Assembly (NCBI GenBank): GCA_036897625.1
Contig: JAYMTA010000066.1
Span: 1 to 47,220 of the forward strand
Direction: 5' to 3'
Origin: Pelargonium cotyledonis
Taxonomy: Eukaryota; Streptophyta; Magnoliopsida; Geraniales; Geraniaceae
Length of the DNA stretch: 47,220 bases
The notes beneath the pieces were generated by a model. It searched no databases and had not been told where the DNA came from. It saw only the letters and a program-made list of their open reading frames with translations. The position numbers and the translations under genes are program-made. Of this stretch, positions 15,261 through 27,055 are shown in pieces. Numbering within the stretch: position 1 is the first letter of the stretch; each line of letters opens with the position of its first letter.

Positions 15261-17320
15261 GATTCTAGCCTTTAAGTTCTTGCATGTTCTTGCATGTGGG
15301 ATATATTCTTGTTGATGATTCATGTGTCGTATAGATTAGTTCTAATCTTTATAGAATCTGTTTGATATGACTTGTGCTCTCTTTTGAATTGATTATGGGT
15401 AAATTTTGGTTGAATTCTCATAAGCTGAACTTGATTCATTCTCATACTCTCACGTCGGGGGTGAATCCCAAGGCGTCACACTGATGTTCACTTAATGTGT
15501 GTTCTTTCGTGACACGTACGAACATGAATTGATGTGATAGTCTACAAAGATCTTCGGATAAAATTCAACAAAAAGGGAATAGCACATCACCATGTTTTGC
15601 ACAATTCTCTATATCAATCCCAATAAAGAATATTTTGATTATTGAAAGAGTTAACTTGTAAATTGCATTTTCACCTACATTAGATTTGGGAATCATCTGT
15701 TATGTTTGTTTAACATGTTTGTCAGGAAGCCCTAAATTCTATTCATTGGAACAGTTTTCATTTTTTTTTTAGGTTGTTAGTTAAGTTGATGTGAGATAAA
15801 ACAAAATGTTAAGATTGATGAAATCATTACGGAAAAAAAAAGAGTTTAAATATTCTCTATGCATATCTAAAACTGACGATCTAGACATAAATATAAGATG
15901 ACCCAAATCTGTTACACTCTCGTTTAAGGTCAAGAGTGCCCGTTTGTTGCTAGCTGTGTATAATCACAACTTTTTAAGTGCGGTCGAATTTCCAAAGTCT
16001 TGAATTCGATCATGTTTTGATTTCTCTTTAGTCTGCACAAAAAAATTTCGATTTATGTTAGGCAAATTTGTACAAACTTGACCATAAATTGTAATTTTGA
16101 TGTGAAATGGGTAGATAGAGATGATGAACACTTAAAAAACCCAATTGTTTTTTTTGTTTTTTTTTATATAAGCGACGGGACATCATACTCGAAATAATAA
16201 TGTTTCTTACTTTCTAAATAAAGCGTTACTTTAAACTCCACCTCATACCGTCAACAAAGAGACTTGAACTCTCATTATCCACATAATCTGTAGACAATAT
16301 GTGATTTGGTGCATACTCAAGAATGTGATTAGATTAGAAATAATATTATTAAAATTTTTTTGATTGAGTTTCTGATTCAGTAATACTGTTTATTTTTATA
16401 CACTAACTTTTCTTTTATCTCATTTAAACAATTTTAATTAGAGATGATTAGAAAGACAAAAGAAATAAGTTTGATTATAGAAATAAATAAATAAACAAGT
16501 TTTATTTTTCAACGAAGAAGACATAATTATTTTGACATGAGAGTGGATGCTTTCATAGCTAAACTCATCGTGAATTGCAACAATTTGTGAACAATTGAAA
16601 AATGTGAATTAATATTGAACATATTGTCGTGTTAGTCTATTAATCGAATGACATATATGTTTTAATTTCTCATCAACTTGAACAAAGGTACGTTTTAGAA
16701 TTAAATGAAAACAAAGTTTAATTTAATTATAAAAAAATATAATTAATTATGTTCCAACGAGTGTTCTGTTTTTTTGTCTCAAAATAATTGTCATTTTTTC
16801 TAAAACGAAAAACTTGTATTTTTAAATAACCTGTGGCGCGATTAGTCCAATTAGTTGAAGTGGAGACTCATAGAACAGATCAGATCGGTTCAACTTGAAA
16901 AAATTCCCACAGAAACCTATGGAAATCCACAGAAAATAATAAAATGTTGCAACTTGATCCCAAAGAAAAGTTAGTAATAAAACAGATTGTTCATAGAAAC
17001 ACACCATTTTATTATTCTGATAAACTGGTGTCAGCCAGTAGCTAACACTCAGAAACAATATTGAAACATGATTCACACTATTTATTTTTTCATATATTGG
17101 TCAACTAGAAATTGGCCAACATGAATCTCCCTATATAAATTACACTCAAAACCAACTATATAACAAATGATACAATACACAGACAGTTCACACCATTTAT
17201 TTCTGGCTTGAATATTTGGTTTGGTCAACTGGAAATTGGCCAACAACATGTGGTTTTTGCTGTAAAATATGATCCACATTAATCTTGTAATTAATTTTCA
17301 CTGCAGTTTATTGCCAAAGA
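15261..17320. other. AT-rich intergenic gap between SRPK and the TauE/SafE gene
   Basis: Convergent 3' ends meet here. The sequence is very AT-rich with homopolymer runs and no supportable gene. Near 17062-17124 and 17186-17250 a similar block occurs twice, containing TTGGTCAACT and AAATTGGCCAACA, a small diverged direct duplication just past the TauE/SafE stop. Confidence 0.45.
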
Positions 17321-19983
17321 TCATTGACTGCTGCAGAATCCTAAGAATCCCATAAACTCGTGCTCGCGTATCATTTTTACGCTCTCCTCAATACCAACAA
17401 CACCTGAAGAGACGATATCTTGTTTAGTTTGTTTCAATATCAAACAAAAGATAATTAATAACCTTTACTTACCCATTGTGACAGCACTTGCAAATATGAC
17501 ACCAGACAAGATGAATATGATGATTGAAGCTCTTCTTAGGATTGTAACTATTTTCCTAATGAAGTACTGTCCCCAAAAGCCGGCTAAAATGGACACTGAT
17601 GTGAGGTACAAAGCTGCAAAAGAGATTCAGATTAGGCTAATGTTGTTTCGAATTAGTTAAAATGAAGTGAAATATGACGTGAAAATGTACCATATGGAAT
17701 AGGGAACCTCTTGAGCAGATAAAACTCCACGACCGATAAGGAAGACGAGAACATCATCACAAATGTTGCAGTTGCACTAGCAACCTATACACATAAAACA
17801 CAATTGTTGTTACAGCAAACTTTTGTAGAAGCATGAAGCTCATAATTCAGTAGTTTTGGAGCTTTCTAGGAACATATGCAATGTCTGCTCCCACCGGTGT
17901 AAATGAGGACATTACGATTTAAGATAGTTATGTAACGATCGTAATTAGGTTACTGGTTGGAATCAACGAGCAACTTTTCCGAAGATTGGGTATAATGTTC
18001 AAATCTAAGAGATGGCGTCTTGTGACATTGAGGTCATGAGTTGTAGTAAAAGAAACAACTTTTATGCAGAACGAAGGCTGGTTACATAAATGACGATGTT
18101 CAAACTCTAAAATGGTCAGAGTCTCGTGCATTTGGGATATGAAGATTGGGGATAATGTTAAAACCTGAGGGATGACGCCGATCTCAAGTAGAAGAGGTCC
18201 AAGAATAAAACCTCCGCCGGAACCAAGCAAGCCACCAACTGTGCCTCCTAGGATGCCACAGAGTGCACAGAATGTAATGTGCAATGCAGTCCACTCTATT
18301 GAAGCCTCACATATTGTTTCTGTATTTCCAGTGCTCATTCTCTTCTTGTGTTCTCTGTACAACTTCACTGCTTCATATCCAAACACAGCAAATGCTGTAG
18401 GGAACTGAAACACAGCAAAGAAATGCCAAATTGTAAGTAACTTAATTACCCCACAAAACAGCAAGCAACAAAACATGGAATTTTTACAAAATTTTATACC
18501 TGTAAGCAGAAAAGCACCCAATACCATGTACTACAAACCTCCAAATCATTCTGCATAAAGCAAAAGTATCAAATAATTGAAATCATTTGTTCAATAATTG
18601 TAGAAAGAGAGAGAGATGATTTGGACATGTGCTTTTTGGACTTGCCTTGAAGATTTGAAGAACTAGGAACACAAACCATACAGCTATAAGCACCAAAAGC
18701 CTTTTCCACCTAAGGTTAAAACAAAATATTTGCTGATTGATGAAAAAAAAAAACAAGTTAATTCAATTCTCTTATATTGAAAAAATAAAAGAATGAAAGA
18801 ATCCAAGTTTTTTAGAAACAAACTTCGCTCACCATTGCTGTTTTCTCCTCCCTAGAAGACAAGGGCTCATATTCTGTGTCAATTAAAACTGTGAAACAAC
18901 AATACACTCCATGAATTCTTGTACTGAATGAAGAGATCAATCTCAAATTTTCTGTTTAATATTTAAATCACTTACGTTCGCCGCGAGAGTTGACTCCCTG
19001 TGGCCTTTCCAGTTCTTTCTGCAAAGGATCTAAAATCAAAATCTGACTATAATTAATATAAATTATCTTGTAATACATTAATTACAGAACCTAACCTTCA
19101 AAATGGTCTCTTCCTTCCACATTTCAATGGCTTTAAAGAAAGACCTTGATGATGTACCTGATTCCAATCCAGACAAAAAAAACCATGTTTTGTCAAAAAC
19201 CCAAATAGCAAAACTTGGTAAAAACACAAACTGGTTCATGAATCATGATCTGGGTAGTGAGAAAGATTGGATTTTTAACATACCCATGAAGAGAATGATA
19301 ATGAGGACGGTGATGAGCCAGTAAGGGAACACAACACTCAAGGCCACACCAACTGTGATTCCAAGCATAAGCATGGGCTGAAACAGAAGAGCCAAATCAT
19401 AGTCCAAAATGGGCACTTCCTTCGTTGGATGTCGCACTCTCAAATTGTACCAAACCGATGAAGTCGATGCCCCCATTATCATACCTGAATCAATCCACAA
19501 ACCCAAACACACAATTGCTATACAAAAGTACCAGAATAAACAGAGTCCAAACCAGTAAAAATTGAATCTTTAACAAGCTTACATTTAGAAATAGCAGCAG
19601 CAGATTTGGTATCGAACCCAACAACCAAAGTGAGCATGGGAACAAAAATGCCTCCTCCTCCAACTCCACCCACAGTTCCGCAAGCAGAACCCAGAAACCC
19701 AATCACAGTCGCCAACACAATTCTCCAACTAAACTCCAATTCCTGCAAAACCCAAAACCCAAAATCAACACACACAAAAAACCCAATTAACCAATCGAGC
19801 TAAGGAGATAAGAAGAAATCGAACAGGCCAAACTGTTTCTGTAGCTGATATGTTCATGGAGGAGTTTGGATACGAAAACAGAGTGCTCTGTTTCTCATCG
19901 CTTAGATTGGTGACGAGCTGCACAGAGAGGACGGCTAGAGAGAAACCGGTGAGAAGATAGGCCACAAAACCTTCTATCGCCAT
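17321..19983 (-). CDS. Sulfite exporter TauE/SafE family membrane protein
   Basis: Twelve exons in transcript order: 19983-19825, 19742-19583, 19484-19284, 19157-19096, 19018-18976, 18888-18833, 18732-18646, 18550-18500, 18404-18165, 17784-17691, 17613-17473 and 17403-17321. All phases join cleanly to 458 residues. The N-terminus ([20 protein letters not shown]) is a signal-anchor-like helix. Two duplicated TauE halves follow, each with a Gly-rich helix: [18 protein letters not shown] and [19 protein letters not shown]. The first is followed by the family motif [17 protein letters not shown] charged loop (about 180-225) separates the halves. The family is predicted to move sulfur-containing or other organic anions across membranes; the plant substrate is not established. 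Intron 7 uses a GC donor (AAG|GCAAGT), and exon 1 has a weak donor (CCT|GTTCGA), so the first junction is the least certain. Confidence 0.85.
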
Positions 19984-20111
19984 AGCTGAGCTCAGTGGAC
20001 TCTATTGATTAGAAGGTTCGAGTCCTGAAAGAAAATTGCCGATTTCCAGATACGTTACTCTCTGTTTCGTCCTTATGAAGAACGCTAAGGCTTTGGCTAG
20101 CCGTGCAGCTA

Positions 20112-20119
20112 CTATATAA
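20112..20119 (-). promoter_or_regulatory. Candidate TATA box for the TauE/SafE gene
   Basis: On the minus strand a TTTATATA word lies about 130 bases upstream of the start codon at 19983, a reasonable place for a TATA box with a ~100-base 5' UTR. It is judged by position and composition only. Confidence 0.4.
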
Positions 20120-20875
20120 AAACGCACACAGAAAGTGCTGAGGTGGCGTTGTTGACATGTAATATTTTACTGATGTACAGTACACGTGGCTAAGCAGTAA
20201 TGGTTAATAGAACAATTAACCATTACTGATGGGTACATTACATGAAATGTTTTTTTTTTCGTTTGTGATCTAACTTTATACTTTTAAAATAAGTACGAAA
20301 TCGAATACGAAACAACTACTAAAGTAATTAATTTACCCTAAAATTTTGGATATACATTGCATTACTAATTATATGGAAGAAAAGGATATTACTAGAACAA
20401 ATGAAAAAAGACAAAATATAATGGACCCACAACTCTTTGTCGCTGACCAAATTAGACCTCAACATTTGGTGGAATTGTAATTTGATTCGAATTTGAACAC
20501 TTTCCATTTGTATAAACAATAAGATAGGACATACAATTTTTTCTCTCATTTCATTTTGTAAGAAACAAACTCATTAGATAATTTCGAGATTTTTATTTAT
20601 TTTTAAAATCAAATAGTTGACCGATGACACTCAATTCAATTTCTTAGAATTTGACACGTCACAAATTATATTTTATAATTTTAACCCAATAAATTGGCGT
20701 ATACAAAGCGTTTGTTTAAATATATTTCTCTTAAATTACGAAAGTTGACAATACAACTAAGGTGTCTACATAACAATCATGTGATCTAACATGCCTTATT
20801 ATTAATGACCTATGTTTCTCATCTTGATCTATGAATGGTAGACCAAAACATGTGACAATAAAAAATGAAACAAAG

Positions 20876-21100
20876 ACCACCAAGCGCATAGATCAACTGA
20901 TAAGGGGTTGTTCCAGCTTAACCTGAGGTCTTGAGTTCGAGTCCAAGAGAATGCAGCTGCGTTAAAACTTGGTAGGATGAGATTTGCCGCCCTTGTGGTC
21001 GAGCCCGGCTCGAATGGGGATTAGTCTGAGTGTAGTAAAACGGCTTAAAAGTGTCAACCGCGAGTGTGCGACCTGCTCAGGAATCATGTTTTAGACAAAA
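20876..21100 (+). mobile_element. tRNA-derived SINE with 15-bp target-site duplication
   Basis: The element is about 225 bp and flanked by perfect 15-bp direct repeats AAAAATGAAACAAAG at 20861-20875 and 21101-21115. A near-match to a Pol III A box (TAGATCAACTG, 20889-20899) is followed 35 bases later by an exact B box, AGTTCGAGTCC (20934-20944). The 3' end is A-rich and merges into the duplication. The body holds a non-tRNA 3' half with GATTTGCCGCCC and GGGATTAGTC words. It has no coding capacity; SINEs move using LINE reverse transcriptase. A perfect duplication of this length suggests a fairly recent insertion. The family name is not known to me. Confidence 0.85.
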
Positions 21101-21115
21101 AAAAATGAAACAAAG

Positions 21116-21493
21116 GGAAATTTAAGAAGAAATTAAATAAACATTATGGAATAAGTTTGACATTCATATAAAATAGTTGCACCAAGAGAAAACAACCTTT
21201 TTTTTATGACTTATTAAAAATGTATGAATTTGATTCACAAATTCCACGTGGTCATGACTGTCTCGATGTTTGTTTGGTAATACTACCTAACTATCTAGAT
21301 GTTTGTTTGGTAATACTATACTCATTTGAAGTATCAAGACATGTTGGGTCAAGTTGTTAAAAATACTTTGAATTTTCTTTGAATTCTCAAGTTTAAGTCT
21401 TATTGTCGACGATATGAGGTGGATTTTATGGGGTTGGGTTTAAGGTGACTCCTTTTTAAAGGGTGAGAAACATTGTTACTTTAAGTATGATAT
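21116..21493. other. Short gap between the SINE and the LTR element
   Basis: AT-rich, no gene. A 24-base segment containing ATGTTTGTTTGGTAATACTA occurs twice, at about 21265 and 21299. The last part (about 21340-21490) resembles the worn 3' flank of an old element. Confidence 0.4.
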
Positions 21494-21877
21494 TGGTACA
21501 AGCTTGGAATCATACGGGTATGTATATGAGAACATATTGCACTTTTATTGAAGAATCCGAACTAATACATTATTAAGAAGAGAAAAGGTTGCCGAATTAG
21601 CAACCTTCGGAGAGAGAAGTGAGTACTCAATTTATAGAAGAATACTGAGATCAAGAATGAGAAAAGAATACCGATTCGGTAATCTTCAAAAGAGAGGAAA
21701 GATTACAGAAAGATAAGAAACCTGACAAATAACTTAAAACTAACCAAAAATATTCTCCCTGACTAATGAGCCTAATAACCTATAAATAATAAATTAGAGA
21801 TAGTAACCAAATTAGAAAATGACTTTTTGATTCTTATCACTATTAGTAACTAACAATATCAATTTCATCATGTTTCA
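21494..21877 (-). repeat. 3' LTR of the compact element
   Basis: It runs from TGGTACAAGC to CATGTTTCA on the plus strand, that is TG...CA when read on either strand. It pairs with 22851-23232. Confidence 0.85.
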
Positions 21878-22673
21878 TTACCAACCCCTCAAAATGACCT
21901 TATCCTCAAGGTCATGCATGTGATGCTTCCCATAAAAATATTCCCGGATCCCATTGAAAGTTTGGTGGTATTTCCAAATCACAAAGCTTGCCAGACCAAA
22001 AATCATTAGCCTTGTGATTCAAATTAAATAATGATGGCATACCAAATAATCCTCGCCTTGGAACAGTGCTCAAATGTGAAAGTAAATAACAAATTACCAA
22101 ATAATCATCTTGAGACACCATATCAACTTTTCTATGTTGCAATTCACCAAACAACTCTTTCATGTGATCAGTCAAGCTTCTAAAATAAATATCCCACTGT
22201 AAATTTGGAAAACCATGGTCTAGTTTCTTGTGACTTGCAGTCAATTGCAATTAAGCCTTTCTCAAAGTGAACATGATTCGATCGAATTGGTAATTTGCAA
22301 TTGTATTATAAGTTGTGTTGCACACAACGGAAGAGTTAATGACATGAGTAACTTTGGTTCTTTCCTAGCTACTCGGGACTCGTAGTGGCATGGACGAAGA
22401 TTGCGGATCCGTGATGATTAGAGAACTACAAGTTGCAGTTGGATGCCATTGCTCTAGTATATATATATATATGGTGATTGATGGTGTTGATGCAACTTCT
22501 GAATTCGTTCCAATCAGGCCCAATTCTGAGGACGATAGTGGTGCTAGCAACGGCCGCATTGTTACCGACTCAATTGGACAGTCCTTGGTATTCAAGGTTA
22601 AATTCCATATCCAACGCCCAAGTAATTAAAACACTCCAATCACTAGAAATTGACATATTTGTAGCATACTAAT

Positions 22674-22892
22674 TTAAAGCCTCACCTTCCATATGCACCG
22701 ATGCCAATAACAATTTTTGAGATTGTGGAATGCTATAATATACTTGAAGTATCTTTCAACCAACGAAATCCATTCTTGCGGATCTGTGGTGCCATTGAAT
22801 TTTGGAAATCGTATTGCAACTGGTTGGCAGAAGGGAATGAAAGCACCGTTTGGTACAAGCTTGGAATCATACGGGTATGTATATGAGAACAT
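22674..22892 (-). pseudogene. gag fragment inside the compact LTR element
   Basis: The frame runs from the LTR into the interior and carries a short stretch resembling the capsid-side gag domain of plant Gypsy elements (FPKFNGTTDPQEWI). It breaks off after about 50 interior codons, so it is a relic without function. Confidence 0.55.
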
Positions 22893-23232
22893 ATTGCACT
22901 TTTATTGAAGAATCCAAACTAATACATTATTAAGAAGAGAAAAGGATGCCGAATTAGCAACCTTCGGAGAGAAGTGAGTACTCAGTTTATAGAAGAATAC
23001 TGAGATCGAGAATGAGAAAAAAATACCAATTCGGTAATCTTCAAAAAAGAGGAAAGATTACAGAAAGATGAGAAACCTGACAAATAACTTAAAACTAACC
23101 AAAAATATTATCCCTGCCTAATGAGCCTAATAACCTATAAATAATAAATTAGAGATAGTAACCAAATTATAAAAGTACTTTTTGATTCTTATCACTATCA
23201 GTAGCTAACAATATTAATCTCATCATGTTCCA
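22851..23232 (-). repeat. 5' LTR of the compact element
   Basis: It begins TGGTACAAGC and ends CATGTTCCA, followed directly by the GATAT target duplication. It is about 95% identical by eye to the LTR at 21494-21877. Confidence 0.85.
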
Positions 23233-23237
23233 GATAT

Positions 23238-25036
23238 CTCGTTGCTGATAAAAAAAACACTTGACTTGAAGTCATTGACACATATCATTAGCATTTCCTT
23301 CCAATTAGTAGCATGTTTGGTAAAAAAAAACAAGATTATGAAAATAAGGTGTTTTAATTTAAGTCCATCTACTTAAAAAAAGCACAACACTAACAAGTAT
23401 TTTAGAGCATCTACGGTCCAAAAGTGTGTCTCCAATAGCCAAAGAAATGAGAGTATTTATAATCACGTATATTGTTGCATGTGTTGATCCGTGGTCAGTT
23501 GCTTAGAAGGTGAATTCCACTTTAGGATCCGCTTGAAGTTGGGTTCTAACTTTACAAACACGCCGTTCACAGACAATGAGCAAGCTTGGGAGCTCCCACA
23601 CGCTCTCCGAGCATCGCATGTATATTTGAAATTCATATGTTCCTCTACTGCTTCGGCTACCATTCTAACGTTCGAATCGAGCAAGATGTTTCGGTAATGT
23701 TCCAGTGAGGTGGAGAGCCTTTACAATATACGTGTTGCTTCTGTGAGGCAAGTGTGGATGTTCCCTCATAGAGCCTTCGCGATGGGTTTGCGTTCGTAAC
23801 GGATGGTCAATTGGACGAGGGGCGCCACGGATCAGACTAGACATGTGACAAACTCATTTGACAATTTTTATATAATAAAAAAAGACTCAAATTGAGGCGA
23901 AGAGAGTACAAATTAATATTGGTATATATTATATACTAAATTATACGTACAATACCAATAGTCTCAATACCTACGAATTTGTATATTATTACTCAAACAA
24001 GTCATCGAGATTTCAATTCTTAAAATCTTCAACACGTCTTTTTGCAGTCTTTATCAAACCAGAAACAGTACGTTAATCTATCTAGCTCTCAAACTAAGAG
24101 AATTAATTAAGTGATATGTAATATTAGCAGAATATTCTGGACGATTTGTTGTTTTGTTGAAATATATGAATTCGACTTTTTTGAATCCAACTGTTAAGAT
24201 CTATGACTATTGCTTCTTATAGATTAGGTTCAATGCAGAACAAATTAAAAAGAACCACCCACAATCATTAAAAGATAAAACTATCACAAACTATCACAAA
24301 ATCATATATGTGATCATATGTTAATGACGACCCCAAAATGGGTTAAAATGCTTTATTTGCATGGATCATTCAACAAGAAAATTGTGCATAATATCATTTA
24401 TTATATGCTAAAAATAAAAAATAATGCATGCATGCATGATGTGACATAGGAAGCTACGAAGCAACAACCAGAATATGTGTGTCGCTACAGTCATTATTGA
24501 GCACAAACATTTGTAGTCAATATTTGGATTGTGTTTTTTGTATGGCAGAAAATAGGAGATACATTACACTTGCAACAATGCGACAAACCGACCTAACTCT
24601 TAAATCTTTTTAACATTTAATACAAATCTAGGTTTCGCATTTAGATTTTTTTAAATTATGCGATGAACATAATTGACTGCGTCTGTCTGGTGGCTGACAT
24701 TTTTTTTTTCTTTGCTGGATTCAACTGTTGAGTCATGTACTCTTGTTGATGCACCTTTTTCTCCACGTGTTTTTTGTCTGTTGTTTATTATAATAATGTT
24801 CCAATAATAAGGCCAAGACTACTTCTATTGAACCTACTATAACAAACATATATAGAAGGTAACATATTTTAGTTAAAAGATACACCCAAGATTGTTCCAA
24901 GTGCTACAAGGGATGGAATTGCATATAGCAAGCTGAGGCGTGCGATTCCTCGAGTTATAGGATCCCATGTCTTAGGATAGGATAATGCGATTCCCCAAGT
25001 CATAGGACCCATGGGGTCCTATGATAGGATACTGAA
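23238..25036. other. Gap with unidentified GC-richer island
   Basis: Mostly AT-rich with no supportable gene. Positions about 23405-23860 are noticeably richer in G and C than their surroundings and start with a GAGCATCTAC word of the kind found at the ends of many plant transposon relics. Short frames there match nothing I know. A CATGCATGCATG run lies near 24426-24438. Confidence 0.4.
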
Positions 25037-25199
25037 GCGTCACGTCCTAGCATCCCGTCCTGAAATATTATGAGGCAAACCCTTAGTATGTGCAAATCCA
25101 AGTCTCTCGATCGGTATAGCGTCACGTCCTAGCACCCCGTCCTGAAATACTAGAGGCAAACCTTTAGTATTTGCAATGCCAAGTCTCTCGATCGGTATA
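25037..25199 (+). repeat. 82-bp tandem duplication
   Basis: Copy 1 is 25037-25118 and copy 2 is 25119-25199. Both start GCGTCACGTCCTAGCA and end CTCTCGATCGGTATA, with a handful of differences. The preceding ~130 bases (24940-25036) also repeat CATAGGA/GATAGGATA words and contain a near-palindrome, AGGACCCATGGGGTCCT. The function is unknown. Confidence 0.8.
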
Positions 25200-25615
25200 C
25201 TGAGCCGTACACCTAGTATGTGCAATGTCACATCTTGGATGCTATGTCCCGGGATGAAACAAAGCCGGGGAATGAAACTACGATCCCCCACACAAAAAAA
25301 AAAAAACAAAAAAACAAAACCAAACTCAGGCCTAATAGTACAAATCCATGTATTTGCATGCCTTGGGCCCAAACTTGAAACTTGGGCTTCCCATGAGCTA
25401 ACACAAGCTTTTAGTCAATAGTACAGTTACCTTATATATATTCTCTTGAAATCTTGATTCATGTCATGGAAGATTACAAAATGGAAACAAGATAAAACAT
25501 ACAATAACAAAGGTACTATTCAACTATTATTCATAGTATGCAAAACAAAAGATGCAAAGCAAAAGATCCACAAAACACTAAACAAGATTCAAAATCAACA
25601 CAACATCATCGATCA

Positions 25616-26932
25616 TCACATTTTGCCCTGGCGATCACCTCTCTGATCGGAGGAGCTCTTATAAGTGGAAGCCACCAGTCCCTCCGGCGTCTCCTCCACA
25701 TCAACCACCACCCTCTCCGTGCCCCTCCTCGTCCCGCCGTGCTCATTCGCCATGTCTGCTGGTTGTGTCAGCTTGTCCCTAATCGCTCCCGTCACATTCC
25801 CGAGCGAGCTCAAGATCCCTCCTCCTCCTCCTCCGCCTTGTGCCCTGTATAATCCAATTCTCAAATTGGAAACAATCTAAAAAACTAGCTGCTCAGTTTG
25901 GAAGAGTTTTGAAGATTCGAACCTTTCAGCTTCTTGTTCTCTGCGAAAAGCTTCCTCTTGATCTCTCACTTTCATCTCCTCCATCCTCTGTCTCGCCGCT
26001 TCTCCTGTTTCATTCAGCTTGTGCCTTGTAGCTTGCCCTGTCTCCCCCAGTTTCTGCCTCGCAGCTTCTCCGGTTTCTGCCATTTTTTCCTGCAAAAACA
26101 AATCATTGTTAATCCCAACAAAATCAAATTCTTGAAAAAAGAAAAGAGAAATAATCTTTATATTGATCACCTTGGTTGCCTCTGTGGTTTCATATGTCTT
26201 CTGCTTCGCTTCCTCGCTCTTACCGGAAAGATAATCCTTGGCTCGCCTCGCCGCGTCGGCGGCGGAATCTTTGAGCTGAGTAAGCTTTCCGGTGGTAGCG
26301 TCCTTCCCTTCTTTAGCTTTCTCGGCGGTATAGTCTTTTGCCTGATACGCCTTGTCGGCGGTGTAGTCCTTGGCCTGCTTGGCCGCGTCCACCGTCGCGT
26401 CCTTGGCCTGATACGCCTTATCAACCGTGTAGTCCTTGACCTGCTTGGCCGCATCCACCGTCGCGTCCTTGGCCTGATACGCCTTGTCGGCGGCATAGTC
26501 CTTGTACTCTCCAGCCTTTTGCACGGTCGTGTCCTTCGCTTGCACCGTCTTCTCGCCGGTATAGTCCTTGTACTCGCCGGCCTTTCTCGCACCCGAATCG
26601 CTCGTCTCTTTTGTTGCCTCGACGGCGTCTTGGCTTTTTCCCACGACGGCTTCTTTGGCGTGCTGGTAGGTTCCGGTAACCGCATTGAGGACGGACCCGA
26701 TCATGCCTGGCCTCTGCTGCGAATGGTCAGTCTCCAACCTGACGGTGTCGTGAACGTGACCGGTTGGTCTGTGTGGTTGCTGCTGAGAATAGTTGGGGTC
26801 TAGTTTTGTTATCTCCTCCAAGTGCCTCTCTCTTTCTTCTCTCTCCTTTTCTCTGTTAACGTCTGAGAGATCTTTCGCTGCGATTCTTGCAGCGACCTCT
26901 GCTCTCTGCTCCTTTGCTTGCCTCGACGCCAT
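25616..26932 (-). CDS. ECP63: Group 3 late embryogenesis abundant (LEA_4) protein, ECP63-like
   Basis: Three exons, 26932-26171, 26089-25923 and 25844-25616, give 385 residues. The start MASRQAKEQRAEVAARIAAKDL and the following GMIGSVLNAVTGTYQHAKEAVVGK match the ECP63/LEA D-29 type. The centre consists of 11-residue LEA_4 repeats (KAYQAKDATVDAAKQ, KDYTADKAYQAKD), rich in Ala, Lys, Asp and Thr, expected to form amphipathic helices on drying. Later repeats (GEAARQKLGETGQATRHKL) follow, then a Gly-rich LSSLGNVTGAIRDKL tail. The protein is expected to accumulate in maturing seeds and dehydrated tissue and to protect proteins and membranes. There is no signal peptide, so a cytosolic site is likely. 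At DNA level three 66-bp units start at 26341, 26407 and 26473, a recent internal expansion. The upstream region carries several ABA-response and seed-type sites. Confidence 0.88.
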
Positions 26933-27055
26933 TTTTGTGAGCTCACGAAACTGAAACTTTTTTTTTCTTCTCGTTCTTGTTTGCTTTGTTTGTGCTATTT
27001 GTGACTTTCATGACCAGCTTCTCTGTTGACTAAATAGACTGTTACTCGAGTGCGA

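Larger units (their letters stand above)
21494..23232 (-). mobile_element. Compact non-autonomous LTR retrotransposon, Gypsy-derived
   Basis: Two direct LTRs, 21494-21877 (384 bp) and 22851-23232 (382 bp), flank a 973-bp interior, with perfect 5-bp target duplications GATAT at 21489-21493 and 23233-23237. The element reads on the minus strand. Next to the 5' LTR (right side) lies a gag fragment with a frame containing FPKFNGTTDPQEWISLVERYF, a Retrotrans_gag-like stretch. Beside the 3' LTR (left side) is the Gypsy-type end of pol, DLEDKVILRG, followed by a purine-rich GAGGGG tract. Protease, reverse transcriptase, RNase H and integrase are missing, so it is an internally deleted copy that could only move with help. 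By eye the LTRs differ at about 19 positions plus a 2-bp indel, roughly 5%. No clear primer-binding site was seen. Confidence 0.85.

Noticed and set aside
18646..18720. Starting TauE/SafE exon 7 at the nearer acceptor (TTAG|GTGGAAA)
   Set aside because: It puts the exon out of frame; the upstream acceptor after a long pyrimidine tract (ATCAG|CAAATA) keeps phase 0 and yields the conserved transmembrane segment.
22390..22629. Plus-strand frame inside the compact LTR element
   Set aside because: It lies opposite to the element's direction, includes a TA microsatellite, and has no similarity to gag, pol or host genes.
23463..23697. Overlapping short frames on both strands in the GC-richer island
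   Set aside because: There is no recognisable domain; openness on both strands fits a low-stop GC-rich repeat relic better than a gene.
26167..26685. Second minus-strand frame (172 codons) in the LEA exon, Arg/Pro-rich
   Set aside because: A frame-shifted reading of the same repeat units; the LEA frame has the family match.
25934..26803. Long plus-strand open frame (289 codons) antisense to the LEA gene
   Set aside because: It mirrors the Ala/Lys/Asp-rich repeat codons of the LEA exon; its Leu/Val/Gly-Arg repeats are the reverse complement of LEA 11-mers and it crosses the LEA intron without splice logic.
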